A stretch of DNA of 64,000 bases from Gentiana macrophylla (lineage: Eukaryota > Streptophyta > Magnoliopsida > Gentianales > Gentianaceae), in the NCBI GenBank assembly GCA_026214975.1, contig CM047808.1, positions 8,644,267 through 8,708,266 of the forward strand, written 5' to 3'. A program made the position numbers and the translations under genes. The notes beneath the pieces are model-generated. The model was not told the DNA's origin. It saw only the letters and a program-made list of their open reading frames with translations, and searched no databases. Position 1 is the first letter of the stretch. Every line of letters starts with the position of its first letter. Positions 1 through 12,161 of the stretch are shown here, one piece after another.

Positions 1-589
1 TCTAAATCTTCCAAAGTTCGATATTACGCTCGATCAACCTAACTCCTAAAAACGAGGCATTTGAATTATCTCGGAATTCCATTGGGATTTTCGGATAACC
101 ACCTAATCGTTCCTTCCTAACAATATTCAAACACTCATCCCAGGATTTGGTTGTGTTTTTCCCACAACATCCAACATGTTCACTTTTTCCACTGATTCGC
201 ATCTCATTAGAAACTTTGCCCTTCTTTTATCGCACTTCTTGATGTTCCATTACATACTTCTCTCAACTGATCTCTCTCAACAATTTCTTGTTTTGTTCAA
301 AAACTAAAGCTTCTATAGAAAACGCGACATCTTTATCAAGGCCTAATTTCAAAAGTAAAATAAAACTCCTATTCTATCTAAAAAAGACATCCAGTTCTTT
401 TACGTCTATCCGGTAAAAGACGAAAAGAGTTTAAACATAATTAAAAATACAGAAAAGTAAATATAGATAGAACCTGGTATTCGGCTGATTCCAGTTTCTC
501 TGCTTCTCAGTTTTTCATTTTTTCTGCTTTTTCAATTTGTCGGGGATCAATCAATAGCATTATTTCTTCTTTCGGTGTGATTCCTTCTC
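1..589 (-). other. post-integrase region of the Athila element
   Basis: This stretch lies downstream of the integrase on the minus strand. A 66-codon open frame at 2-202 starts MRISGKSEHVG and is not recognised. The remainder is AT-rich with no coding signal I can support. Athila elements often carry an env-like gene or long non-coding sequence here; neither can be shown from this piece. Confidence 0.4.
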
Positions 590-1654
590 CTCCACAAATA
601 ACTTTACTCTGTGGCCATTGGCTATAAAAGTTGTATTTCCATCGATTAGTTCAACACTCGCTTTGTAAACCCGTGTTACTTTAAATGGACTGTCCATCTT
701 GATTTAAGCTTACACGGAAACAACTTTAAGCGTGAATTGTACAAAAGCACTCGATCACCTACATGGAACTCACGCTTATAGATTTTCTTACCATGGAAAG
801 ATTTAGTGCGTTCCTTGTAGATTCGAAGCGTTTTCATAAGAATCGAGGCTAAATTCTTCTAGTTTCATCAATTGAAGCAATCTATGATCACCCACACCTT
901 AGGATCGAAATTTAGAAATCTAATAGCCTGTAAGGCTCGGTGTTCTAACTCAATTAGGAGATGACAAGACTTACCAAAGACTAGCTTATAGGAGAACAAC
1001 CAATTGGTGTTTTAAAAGTCGCTCAGCACGCCCATAATGCATCATCTAATTTAAGCGCCGCTTTTACGATTTGAATCAACTGTTTTTTCCACGATTCTTT
1101 TGATTTCTCTATTCGATACCTCTACCTGACCACTAGTTTGTGGATGATAAGGCGTTCCTTGTTTATGCGTTACACCATATTTTTCAATTAACTTAGTAAA
1201 TGGTCGATTGCAAAAATGTGAACCTCTATCACTAATGATCGCCCTTGGAATGCCATATCTAGTGAATATGTTCTTTTTAAGGAATCGTATGACAACCTTG
1301 GTATCATTAGTGGGAAGAGCTTCAGCTTCTACCCATTTCGAGACATAATCTACCATTACAAGAATAAATCTTTTTCTAAACGATATAGGAAAAGGTCCCA
1401 TGAAATCTATACCTCAAACATCAAATAACTCACATTCTAAAATAGGTTGCATAGGCATTTCATGTTTTTAGATACATTTCCCATTTTTGACAAGATTCAC
1501 AAGATTTAACATACTTATAAGCATCTCTATATAGTGTAGGCCAATAAAAACCACATTGTAAAACTTTAAAAGCGGTTTCCATCCTCCATGATGACCTCCT
1601 TGCCTCACGATCATGACAAAACGATAAAATACTTAAAATTTCATTATTAGGCAC
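590..1654 (-). pseudogene. Athila integrase, decayed
   Basis: Integrase inserts the cDNA into chromosomes. The N-terminal zinc-binding part is at 1460-1654, with the cysteine pair in SCESCQK. The segment that should hold the second histidine reads RRSSW, so the HHCC finger looks damaged. The core at 1051-1401 keeps the three acidic positions: D in VDYVSKW, D in SDRGSHF and E in QVEVSNRE. The C-terminal part at about 590-780 contains [13 protein letters not shown] but is out of frame with the core. The domain is therefore split over at least three frames and unlikely to be functional. Family assignment is firm; exact ends are approximate. Confidence 0.85.
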
Positions 1655-3222
1655 ACATTTTTCCGATTATCCCATCCGAACACTTATGGAAAAGGTCCGG
1701 TTCCTCCCAAGTAATAAAATTTTAAGTCGTAAAAGAACTTCTTTCACTTGCCAAGTCCAATGAGACGGAATATAATCACAAAGTTAAGTAATTAATGATA
1801 TCTCCAAACCAAGGTGACATTTCCTTAGAAGGAATTCTATTTTTAATAATCTGCATGGTTGAAGGAGTATCTATTCTAAATAGTTGTTCATCGTGAAATG
1901 AATCTTTAATTTCATTCACTATTTCTTCCTCGATCTCCATTCTACTTAGATGATCTCACGCTACTACATTCTCACTTCTTTTTTATCTTTAATTTCAATA
2001 TCAAATTCTTGAAGTAGGAGAATCCATCTAAGAAGACGTGGTTTCGCATCCTTCTTACTCAATTAAATACTTCAGAGTAATGGTGCGTGTAGATTATTAC
2101 CTTAGAACCAACAATATATGATCTAAACTTATCTAAGGCAAAAATTACACCAGCAGTTCTTTTCTCGTAGTTGCATAATTAAGTTGAGTGCGTTTAGTGT
2201 GTGTGAGAAGCATAGTAAATAGCTTTGAGAATTTTGTTATACCTTTGACCTAAAACAGCTCCTACATTCTAAATCGCTTGCATCACACATACATAATCTC
2301 AAAGGCAAATCCCACCAGGTGCTACCAACACTGGTGCAGTAATCAACTTCGCTTTTAAGGTCTGAAAAGCTTCCATACATTTACTATCAAAGTTAAAAGG
2401 TACTTCTTTTTCAAGCAAATGACTTAGAGGCTTTGCTATTTTCGAAAAATCTGCAATAAATCTCCTATAAAATCCTGCATGTCCAAGAAATCCTCTTAGA
2501 GTCCTTAGATTCACTGGTGGTGGTAATTTTTCAATCACCTCGACTTTAGCTTTATCAACTTCAATTCCTATTTCAGAGATTCTATGACCTAGAACAATTC
2601 CTTCTGATACCATTAAATGACATTTTTCCCTGTTTAGTACTAAGTTAGTATCCTCACAGCGTTGTAACACTCTTTCTAAGTGCGACAAACATTTACCAAA
2701 AGAATCTCCGTAAACACTAAAGTCGTCCATAAAAATTTCTAAGAATTTCTCAACCATATCAGAAAATATAGACATCATACATCTTTGAAACGTAGCAGGA
2801 GCATTACATAAACCAAACGGCATTCTCTTATACGCAAAAGTTCCATAAGGACAAGTGAAAGTAGTTTTTTCCCTATCTCCTGCTGCAATGAATATCTGTA
2901 AATATCCTGAATAACCATCTAAGAAACAGTAATATTTATGTCCACTTAAACGTTCCAACATTTGAACTATGAATGGAAGCGGATGATGATCTTTCTTAGT
3001 ATGATCATTTAGTTTTCTAAAATCAATGCACATTCGATATCCTGTAATTTCCCTTGTTGGAATCCATTCATTCTTATCATTCTCTTTCACCGTGAAACCT
3101 CCTTTCTTCGGTACAACTTGAGTTGGACTTACCCATTCACTATCTGATATAGGAAAGATTATTCCCATTTCTAATAGCTTAACTGTAAATTCGGGTTGAG
3201 GCGGCGTTGCGGTTGAATACAA
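1655..3222 (-). pseudogene. Athila reverse transcriptase and RNase H, decayed
   Basis: The 307-codon frame at 2299-3222 is a nearly complete Ty3/gypsy RT. It shows WVSPTQVVPKKGG, YRMCIDFRKLN, YCFLDGYSGYLQI, MPFGLCNAPATFQ and the catalytic FMDDFSVYG, followed by the connection segment (LRGFLGHAGFYRRFI). The RNase H that should follow toward lower coordinates survives only as scattered pieces between 1655 and 2298; the end of the domain is recognisable near 1985-2020 as [13 protein letters not shown]. The RT block is open, but frames are lost on both sides, so no polyprotein can be made. Confidence 0.85.
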
Positions 3223-3473
3223 GGTTTAGCATCTTCTTTCAGAATTATCTTATGAACACAAATCTCAGGGCTAATACCTCGAATATCGGCAATTGTCCAT
3301 CCAAAAGCTTTCTTATGCTTTCTTAACATTCTATGTAATTGATCTTCTTGTTGCTCGATTAAAGTTGATGAAATAATAATCGGTAATAGATTATCGTTTC
3401 AAAAAAAAACATATTTCAGATTTAAAGGTAACGGTTTCAATTCGCATTCTTTGGCGGATCTTCTATTGATGAT

Positions 3474-4160
3474 TCAAGAACCTGGTCCTTCTAGTTCTAA
3501 CTCCAAATACTTATGCCATGGTGGCTTAAAAGTAAAGCTTCCTTTATCTAGAGAAAGGATTATCTCTTTCATTTTAATGTCTTCCTCATCTTCTTTATAG
3601 ATAGACAGAGTTAAGCATTCTTCTAATCTGTCTTCAAAAGTTGGTAACTGATTATCATAGACAGAATGAATATCTTCTATAAAAGAACATGATTCTGGTG
3701 ATGTATAAGGATGGTTCATAGCTTTGAAAATATTGAAAGCAACTTCATCTTCATTGACTCTCAAAATTAATTCTCCTTTCTGAACATCGATTAAAGTTCT
3801 TCCTGTAGCTAGAAATGGACGACCTAGAATAAGAGGCGCTGAATATCCTTCTTCCATTTCCAAAACTACAAAGTCTACTGGAAAATAGAATTTGTCTACT
3901 TTAACCAATACGTCCTTAATAATCCCTTTAGGATACTTAATCGATCTATCTGCCATTTGTAGAGTCATTTCAGTCTTAGTAAGCTTTCCTATGCCTAGCT
4001 TTTTATAATCCTCATAAGACATGAGATTTATACTAGCTCCAAGATCACATAAGACCTTCTTAAATGTAAATCCTCCAATTTCACATGGAATCGTAAAACT
4101 TCCAGGATCTTTCGGTTTAGGTGGTAACTTATGCTTTGCAGACTGCAGAACATTCTTCAT
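3474..4160 (-). pseudogene. Athila aspartic protease region
   Basis: This 228-codon open frame holds the retropepsin-like protease that processes Gag-Pol. The active-site motif reads LCDLGASINLM, with DLGA in place of the usual DSGA or DTGA, as is common in Athila elements. Further on are the flap-like region and LILGRPFLATG, the hydrophobic-Gly signature near the end of retropepsins. It is out of frame with gag upstream and with RT downstream (gap 3223-3473), so it is an isolated remnant of a polyprotein. Confidence 0.8.
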
Positions 4161-4164
4161 TTAG

Positions 4165-6238
4165 GCATATATTCTCATATTCCTCTAATTTTTTCTTATT
4201 TGATAGTATATCTTTCTGAAACTTTCCATAGGCATGTATATTAATCAGAGCTTCAATAACAGGGATATTAACATGAAGATGACGAAAAGTGTCAAGGAAA
4301 CGAGCATACTTCTGATCAGCTTTAGCCTTTTTGATTTGATATTTAGGAGGGTAAGGTAAAGATTCTAAATCTATAACCCTTGGCTCCTTAGTCAATTTCT
4401 CTTTTCCTTTTTCCTTAAACCTTTGAGTATTACTTAGTCGCCATGTTTCATGATTTTGAGTTTTTTCCTTTAAATTGTTCCCTGAATCAATCTCTACTTC
4501 AGACTCTTTCGGTTCTTCCTGTTTTTCATCCTTATTACTAGTTTCATCTATTCTAACATGTTCCTTGAATAAATTCCTTAAATCTTTATCCATAGGGTCT
4601 TTCAAAATCCTAGGATTTTACCCATTTTTCACCTTCATTTTTGATTCCAAACTTCTATTCTTTTTCAAGAAATTCTCTATAATTTCTTCTTCCTCATCAT
4701 GAATTCAATTTCATCTTTAGTTTCATCATTCTTTCCATCTAAATCATTTTCTACTTTATTATTCCCGAAGTTTTCTACTCCATTACTCATGAGCTTCCTA
4801 CTTCTCGTAACTACAACATTTACCTCTCTTGGGTTTCTTTCGGTGTTACTTGGTAATCCTCGCTGGGGTCCATTGTTGTTACGCTCACCTTCCCTACTCA
4901 AATGATCTTCCATATTCCTCAATGAAGCTTCTATCGTTCTCATTCAGTATCATGTCCACTCATAGATGTTTTCATTGTACTCATATCCTGTAGACTGCAC
5001 CAATAGAAGTCATCATTGTTTCCATATTCTTAGCTTGAGTAGATACTACACCCATCATATTTTCCATTAGTTTTTCCCATTTTTCAACTCCTTCCTGCAG
5101 TTGAGTTGAACTCGAAAGTCTTGGTATACTTTGAGTGGTATGTTGAGGATAGGATCTAGGTAATGATTGTAAATTCGATTAGATGTGTTTTCTTGATAAA
5201 CTTGATTATTATTCCTATATGGATTTGGATATGGCGGTTGTCTGGCTTACTAGGGTTTTCGGACCATCGATAAGTAGGATGATCTCTTCTAATAGCATTA
5301 AACGAGTTCGAGTATGCATTGTTCAAATTCTATCTTCGCAAGAAAACTCACCTCCTCTCTTGAGTATCCTGTTGGTTTTTCTATCCCTAATGACACATTA
5401 TCCTGATTTGAGTATTCAGTTGGTGTACTATTTTCTGAACTTTGGTTCTTATTCTGTTGTAAACCATCAAATTTCCTACTCAAATTTTCTAAATGTGCTA
5501 GAACTTCCGTATTAGACGTACATTCTCCTGCAAAAGCTACTTTTCTGGTGCTAGAACCGGTTTCCCACATTCTGTTATTTTTGGAAATCTTTTCTATAGC
5601 ATCGTAAACTGTTTGAGCTTCACTCATCATTAACGAACCACCACATGCATGATCTACATCCGCACGTGAATCTTTTCTCAATTTACGACAGAAGAGTTGA
5701 ATTTGCATATCTAAGGAATAACCATGATCGGGACATGCTCTTAACAATTTTTTAAACCTTTCCCACGCATTCCCAAGTGTTTCTTCAGATCCTTGTCTAA
5801 AATTAGCAACCTCGACTTTTAACTCCAAATTTCGTCCAGGAGTGAAATATTGTTTCAGAAATTCAGTTTGAATCTCCTCCCAACTTGTTAGTGAGTGATG
5901 TGGAAGAGACATAAACCAATCTCGGGCTCGTCCTTTTAAAGAAAAAGGAAACATAGTCATCCTCGTTAATTCCTTATGAGCACCTTGACTTTTGGCTGTA
6001 TTGCACAGTTCTTCAAAAAGATAGAGATGATGATGTGGATCTTCATCATCCTCTCCTAGGAATTGGGCTCTTGCGTCAATTAAACCAAAAAGATGAGACT
6101 TAATTTCGAAATTATTCGCTCCTTCATTAGGTAAAAGTATGGGATTATTAGTCTGGTTTCTTCTCACGGTTTGATCACAGATTGGTCTCGGGTTTGGCGG
6201 ATTGTTATGATTATTCTGGTTCTGATTCTGATTATTTC

Positions 6239-6271
<33 letters not shown>

Positions 6272-6330
6272 GGTTAACAGGGTTTTGTCCATGCCCTAGA
6301 GCATGTTCTAGCCTCTGTTCGGTGTTTCAT
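4165..6330 (-). pseudogene. Athila gag, fragmented
   Basis: The conserved Gag core (retrotransposon gag family) is the open frame at 5298-6167. It starts near NPILLPNEGANNFEIK and contains SLKGRARDWFMSLP, SWEEIQTEFLKQYF and ERFKKLLRACPDHG. Upstream on the minus strand a trinucleotide repeat at about 6240-6271 would encode a run of asparagine. Downstream pieces at 4677-4943 and 4129-4605 are charged linker sequence between gag and protease. Gag forms the cytoplasmic virus-like particle. Several frame changes separate the pieces. Confidence 0.8.
6240..6271. repeat. (ATT)n trinucleotide microsatellite in gag
   Basis: About 32 bp of uninterrupted ATT repeats inside the 5' part of the Athila gag. 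On the minus strand it reads AAT and would give a poly-asparagine stretch. Confidence 0.9.
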
Positions 6331-6670
6331 CACCGATTTTGACCATTCTCGTATTGTTTGAAGATGATTCTTGGTCGAGGATTTCACGACTAGTATGACC
6401 GCGTTTACTCTCTACTCTTAAGCGCCTTTCGTAAGTGTTTATGTCAGCTTATATAAGGAGTGAGAGGGCCTTACCACTTACGGTCATCAACTAACGAAAA
6501 TAGAAAATAACACGAAAATAGATAGTAGTAAAAATTGGTAATTTACCTATAAGGTAACAACCAACGAAAAATAAAATAGAAATGGGATAAGAAAAGTGTT
6601 GACTTATTCTCGAGAATTTTGAGCTAATACAAGTAGTAACCATAGACACAAAAAAAAAAAATAGCGACGT

Positions 6671-6688
6671 TCCCCGGCAACGGCGCCA
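6671..6688 (-). promoter_or_regulatory. primer binding site, tRNA-Asp type
   Basis: On the minus strand this reads TGGCGCCGTTGCCGGGGA, the known complement of the 3' end of plant tRNA-Asp used by Athila and Tat elements. It lies directly inside the LTR edge at about 6694 and fixes the orientation and 5' end of the element. Confidence 0.9.
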
Positions 6689-6693
6689 AAAAG

Positions 6694-8854
6694 CTGGCCC
6701 CGCCTAACTCGTCCTCTCGAGAATGGTGCGTAAATCGACGGACATTTCTGGGTTAAACGATTCTAACCGGCAGTGTACCGGGTCAAACTGCAGTGCTAGT
6801 ATGGTGAGTCAGAGTATCGTATCCACAGGGAACTTGGTAATTTCTTCTAAGTGTGGTTAAACACCAAAGAGTCATTATTAACTCGATCTAAACCGCAATT
6901 TTATAATACAGATCACTATTATTCTAGTCAACAATAAATAAATACGTAATTTAAAAGTTATTATAATATATATAGATATATAAATATATATAGATGTACA
7001 TAAATTGCAAAGTATATATATAGATATAAATATATAGGTACCAATATATTAAATGATAATTTTAGAGAATCTGGCCAAAACTTATATAATTGGTTTATAC
7101 GATCTTTCGATTAAATGAAATGTGTTCGATCTCTCCTTTTATTTTAGGTCCAATTGAGTAAATGAAACGGTGCACTCTCGAGGTAAACAATTCCTCCTCA
7201 CATGAGCGTATGAAATTGTCATATGTCCATTGCATCACCCAAGGTCCACAATTACGGTTTTTACGAGCGTGTCCCGAGTACAAATCTACCTTTAGATAAA
7301 AGGAGTCATTCCGTTCGTCAAACGGTCAATTTTATTTTAAAGGCTCCGGTTGTCAAAGCCGGACGATTTAACTTTCGGTTTAAGTTTCCATTAAGCGATG
7401 ATTTAACATTATTACGATCTCGAGTACAAATTATAATAAAATTCATTTCTCCCAAAACAAATTTACCCCGGGTAGAAATCGGATTCCGTTATCACGTTAT
7501 TCACACGCCAATTTTACCCTCCGGTTTTTCTATCTTTTATCTCATATCCTGACTACGAGGCGTCAATTCCTCAGATCGATTAAATATGTCAATACGAATA
7601 CGATTAAAATAGAAAAAGATTCAATTAACTCAATTTTTGTCATTTTAACTTAACAACATTTCCTTAACGAAAAGATCGAAATAAAACCGATTACATAGTT
7701 TTGGCCAGTTATATTATATTTAGCCTAAAAACATTATAATAACGAAAAATATAAAACAAACATAAATACTTAAGAAAAGTTACCCGGTTACAAATCTTTG
7801 AATCGAGTTGTATTCTTCCGGACATTACAACGACTTTCTACAACACCAAACTTCCGAGACTTTCCCGAGCATTATAACGATACTTAAAACTACATTATTA
7901 CGGCGTAAGGCCTTATTTACAAACTACAAAATAAAAAAGAAAAGAAAAGAAAAAGAGAGATATATATATATATATGAGATGTATATATATATTTTTTGGT
8001 ACTCCCTCACATTTCTCTGCTCATCTTCTTATATAGGCAAAGGTGAAGGGCCGGACCGGTCCGAGATCAAGCCGGATCGGTCCGGTATAATGATTACACC
8101 CACTAACTTGATCACTCCAAAGATGTGCGGTGATTATATATATTTTTATATATACTTATTAAACTTCTAAAATTCATATCTCGAGTTCGGACCTCCAAAA
8201 TTGCAAACGAAATGCCAAAATTAAGGTCTTGAGAAACTCTACAACTTTCATGAAGAACTCTTCTTCAGATAACGCCTTCTTGATAACCTCGTGTTCCTCG
8301 AAGCTTTTACGGGATTTTTATTAACCCAAATCGATTAGCCACTTGATCACTGTTTAAGTTGTAGACCTCCAATCTTCATAATTTAAATTGCATTGGAAAG
8401 CTTTTGGAAAAATCTACAACTTTTCGTGAAGAACACATTTTACGAAAATGTCGTTTTGATGAGCCATTCGTTTGTCGAAGACATTTCTTGATTATTACTT
8501 AACAGCATTGATTGGCCACTTGACCACTTAGGCTATTTAATTGACCATTTAAGCTCGTGGCACTCTCTAAATCATTCCAGAGATATGATTAAACTTCAAT
8601 ATGTCGATTCTCGGGGTCTCGGTTTATAAATCTGCAATAAAATACCACAAATACCCACGTAAATCTGACACGACACTCCGATTTACTAAAATCGGTACAA
8701 AATTACAACTTTTTACTATTTTTACTACTAACTACTCTAAATTATAAAGATTAACATTTCATACTATTTATACCATAATTTCATATATTTTATATAGAAT
8801 TCGTTGATAAAACATAATAATATAACGTATTTTTAATCATATAAAAATAATACA
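6694..8854 (-). repeat. 5' LTR of the Athila element
   Basis: The inner edge next to the PBS is clear. The outer edge is placed at the CA near 8854 because a TG start in minus orientation (TGATGTATT) fits, but no second LTR is in the window to confirm it. Near the inner edge (about 6755-6835) is the motif with CCGGTACACTGCCGGTTA and CCCTGTGGATACGA that recurs in other LTRs here. A minus-strand TATA (CTATATAAG) lies at about 8028-8036, preceded by GC-rich words at 8043-8089. The region 7000-8800 is otherwise AT-rich and non-coding. Confidence 0.65.
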
Positions 8855-8864
8855 TCAAGCCCTA

Positions 8865-10264
8865 TGATTCTTATGGAAATATTCGGTATGTTGTTTGGTA
8901 TGTGAAATGCTGGAAATAGGTGACTCGTGGACCCAGAGGAATGAGGCTTAGAAAGACGAAACCATGGCTCGGGGATGGAAAATTGAAGATTTGGAAATTC
9001 AGCATCTAATGCGCGTGCATGAATGGCAATGCGTGCACATTGAAGAAAGCACAAGCTCTTCGAAGATTCAGAGCCTACTGTGCGCACGCATTGAGAAGAA
9101 TGCGTGTGCATTGAAGATAGCAAGGATTCAGAGCCTTTTGTGCATGTGTATTGTGAAGAATGCGTGCGTATCCAACCAGCCAACAAAGTGCAATGCGTGC
9201 GCATTAAACCGTTTTTCTGCACAATTTTGGACGCATATAAATACCGTTTGCACATATTTTCACATGTACTCTCACACTCATACTCTAACATAGAGCTTAC
9301 CTTGATTGTCCCTCTTCCCTTTTGATACCAAGATTTACTTTTTACACAAAATTTACATAGATTAAGCACTATCTAGCTTAGATTTTAGCTCAACTTTCTT
9401 GGATTTCGCATTTTGGATCTTCTCCTTCACAATTGACATGGGTGTTGATGAAGCTTGATGTAAATCACATTCTTCTGCGTTTTGGTAATTAAGTTCATCT
9501 CGTTTCTGTTTTATGGCTTTGATTTCCTATTTTATTGTTATTTCTTGCTTTGAGATGAGTAGCTAAACACTTTCATAGCTAAATCATGTGATGATGGAAG
9601 AAATCCCCCTCTAATGGATGAAATTGGGAATGAGTATTGTTTAATTGATTTAGTATCGATGAATTCGTGTTCTAAAACTTGTTCTTAATGCTTGAATTAG
9701 CTTGTACACCTAGTTTATAACCACACATACCACTTCTATAAATGTATGTTGCAAAGGGGTGTGGGAAAAGGGGTTTTAAAATCGTTTCTTATAATTGACT
9801 GAGTTGTTTAAATTCGATTAGGGGACGAGGTTCATCGATTGTTTAATCAAGCAACTCTAGAGTGTTAATCTTGTTTCGGTCAATTAAATTCTTAAAGGCG
9901 AACTGTTGAACTGGGCAAAGTGTACTAGGTTATCGTATGGTGTCTAGTACTATCTTAGGAGTTTGCACCCACGAATGAGTCGATATAGTCGTTAGGACAT
10001 TCCCGAATAATCGATTAGAAGGGTGAAAGTATTCAATTGGATCATTGTTTGGATATGTTTCTCTCTTTATATCTCATTATCTTTAGTTTAACCGTCGTAG
10101 TAGCATAACTAAAACACGAACAACTTTTGATTAACCCAAACTAAGTAAGAAGACGACTTTGGTACTTGATTGATTCTCTGTGGGATACGACCTTGCTTTC
10201 CACTATGCTGCATCCGATCCGGTACACTACCGGTTAAGGTTGGACGTCACTATTTCGGTCATCA
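8865..10264 (+). repeat. LTR-like block, solo or truncated, plus orientation
   Basis: The 3' part (10178-10240) has TCTGTGGGATACGACC and CCGGTACACTACCGGTTA, the same terminal motif as in the neighbouring Athila LTR but in the opposite orientation. A TATA box (TATAAATA) lies at 9236-9243, and a set of TGCGTGCGCAT-like words occupies 8998-9205 just upstream. No PBS follows and no coding region is attached, so it is a solo or truncated LTR. The ends (TGAT/ATCA) are proposed from form only; no target duplication was found. Confidence 0.6.
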
Positions 10265-10500
10265 AGTTTCTGAATTTATCACATAGTATAAGTCCATTTA
10301 GAATACCAATGGGGAATTTATTATATTATTCTTTCTTTTACCTCTAATTTATTATACGTCCATATACTTTACTACTATTATATTAATGAAAGTCAAAATG
10401 TATTCTAGACTTTTATCATCAAAATTGACGCATAACCAATTTCTTAACCTGTGTGAAATGTCTAAACAGACTTACATTTTAGGACAGAGGCAGTACTAAA
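10265..10500. other. AT-rich spacer
   Basis: No gene seen. Near 10465-10495 the sequence ACTTACATTTTAGGACAGAGG resembles one end of a Stowaway-type MITE, but the matching other end was not found. Confidence 0.4.
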
Positions 10501-10727
10501 GTCATTGACCTGTTAAAATTTTCAAATATTGACCCTTGACCCAAATTATACATATATTTTCTATATAATGCATTAGAAATTTGTAATACGATATGCAGGA
10601 ATTGTATGACATGGGTCAGAGATCGAGAACGACACATCGTATTACAAAATTTTAATGTATTATATAGAAATATATGTATAATTATGGGTCAAGGGTCGAT
10701 ATTTGAAAATTTTAACGGGTCAGTGAG
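10501..10727. repeat. long imperfect inverted repeat, MITE-like
   Basis: Arms of 92 bp (10501-10592 and 10636-10727) pair with few mismatches around a 43-bp loop. The arms begin with CATTGACCTGTTAAAATTTTC and its inverted counterpart. The size and AT content fit a small non-autonomous DNA transposon or foldback element. No clear target duplication was found. It lies immediately left of the Tat element. Confidence 0.75.
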
Positions 10728-10746
10728 TAGATGTTAGTACATATAT

Positions 10747-11357
10747 TGATAGGCCGGCACCGCCATCCGGCCCGCGGACCGGCATACCAACCCGGAGGAA
10801 TCCTCCAGGGCAGACGAATGGGGGCCGGAAGGTGGACATGCGGCTAGGCCCAGCGCAAGGCATATTCATATTCACATGACGGGCCTCGAAAGTGAGCCCA
10901 CGGTGAATAAAATGGATAGGTGTCCAGCTTACCCAAACACAAGAGTGACGAATTCGCTAGAGATCCACTTCCCACTACATCATGAGAGCGTGGACCGACG
11001 ACACAACCAGCCGACTGAGGACATACAACGCAAACCCGTGGATCCACCGCCATCACCCTATATCGGCCCGACCAGCCACCGCAGATTTAGTTGTACTGTG
11101 TCCTTAGTTGTAATAATGTTGAACTTAGTCGGTTCCTACCCTATAAATAGGGCTCCATATGTAACTTAAAGAAAAGAGCGGCTAATTTATAAAAGAAGGC
11201 AAAACTCAGCCAAATTCACGGTTGTATTGTACCATCATCACTTTCACCACAAATCACACAGAGCCACCATCTAAAACCGCACTTAAAACTCCATTATAGC
11301 TAGATATCCACTACTAAAACAACCGCTGAACTCCGTGATAGTTTTTCGACGCTATCA
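10747..11357 (+). repeat. 5' LTR of the Tat element
   Basis: Starts TGATAG and ends CTATCA, matching the 3' LTR at 28374-28985 over its whole length. A TATA box (CTATAAATAG) is at 11141-11150, and the sequence after it (R and U5) is nearly the same in both LTRs. Confidence 0.95.
11141..11150 (+). promoter_or_regulatory. TATA box of the Tat 5' LTR
   Basis: CTATAAATAG lies about 210 bp before the LTR end and is conserved at 28769-28778 in the 3' LTR. It should drive the sense gag-pol transcript. Confidence 0.8.
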
Positions 11358-11359
11358 GT

Positions 11360-11376
11360 TGGCTCCATTACCGGGA
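11360..11376 (+). promoter_or_regulatory. degenerate primer binding site of the Tat element
   Basis: TGGCTCCATTACCGGGA, two bases after the LTR end, is a mutated version of the tRNA-Asp type PBS (TGGCGCCGTTGCCGGGGA). The changes are mostly transitions, so priming is probably impaired. Confidence 0.8.
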
Positions 11377-12161
11377 AAGTTTCATTTCAGGTCAGCTCCG
11401 GTGTATGGATCAGTCACGATTTCCAGTTCTAACGGTGGCATGAAGAGGATCTTAATCTTCTCCAAGCTACTCCAGAGGTCTCACAACAAAGGCTCACTGT
11501 TCATCGAGTCCGTACGCTCAGATCTCCGTTTCAGCATCTTGTCAGCTTCATATAAGGTAACCTCCGTCGTTTCTTGCTCAAAATCACGAGTTTACGTTTG
11601 AATAATCACCACTCTCGTGACCTTTGCGTAAGGGCTCGTCGGAGTTGGGCATCATAAGTTTCCAGCCGGAAACCATTTTTTACCGCTCTAAATTTGGGTT
11701 TTGAGCTGTGCGTGGAAAAGAAAAGGACACGTGATCTGTTGAGTTTGCTCTTAAGAAGTCGACTCTCTCAACATTTTCACGTTAAGAACAAAATTTGGTC
11801 ACGATACCGTCATTTTCGAGCCATTTTCAGTGCTTTGCTCAAGTTAGTTAGCTATTGTCGACTAAACGTAAACAGCCTTGATATTCTGGGTTTGATATTG
11901 GAATTTTATGGGTTGCGGTCGGAATTTTGGACCAAATTGGTATTTTGGAACTTCCCACTTGAGAAATTGCCGTTGTTCCAAAAACCTCATTGTCCGTATG
12001 CCGGACCGCCATCAGCTCCGTCATAAAGGTCACTCTCGACAGAATCCCTGTTGCGCCGTCTGAATATTCAGGTCGTGCAAGGTTGGTGGTTGTCAGAAAC
12101 CGTTAAAGGAAATCAGAGTACTTTTGTCTTTTAGCGCCAACAACAAATCAGATTCTGACAC
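11377..12161 (+). other. 5' untranslated leader of the Tat element
   Basis: Between the PBS and the first gag codon no convincing coding signal is seen on either strand. A long leader is usual in this lineage. Confidence 0.5.

Larger units (their letters stand above)
1..8854 (-). mobile_element. Ty3/gypsy LTR retrotransposon, Athila type, 3' end outside window
   Basis: Read on the minus strand the order is LTR, primer binding site, gag, protease, reverse transcriptase, RNase H, integrase, which is the Ty3/gypsy order. The protease has DLGA instead of DSGA or DTGA, the RT catalytic motif is FMDD, and the integrase tail carries [13 protein letters not shown]; together these are typical of the Athila lineage. 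The PBS matches the 3' end of tRNA-Asp. The reading frames are broken at several points and the 3' LTR lies left of the window, so the copy is probably inactive. The outer LTR edge near 8854 is an estimate. Confidence 0.85.

Noticed and set aside
7223..8170. Plus-strand frames of 109 and 120 codons in the Athila LTR
   Set aside because: They lie in U3/R of an LTR, have biased AT-rich content and no motif.
10440..10500. Stowaway MITE
   Set aside because: One end resembles the Stowaway terminus, but the matching opposite end is not found within the expected distance.
11694..12026. 110-codon frame in the Tat leader
   Set aside because: No homology that I recognise and no continuation into gag; the leader of this lineage is normally non-coding.
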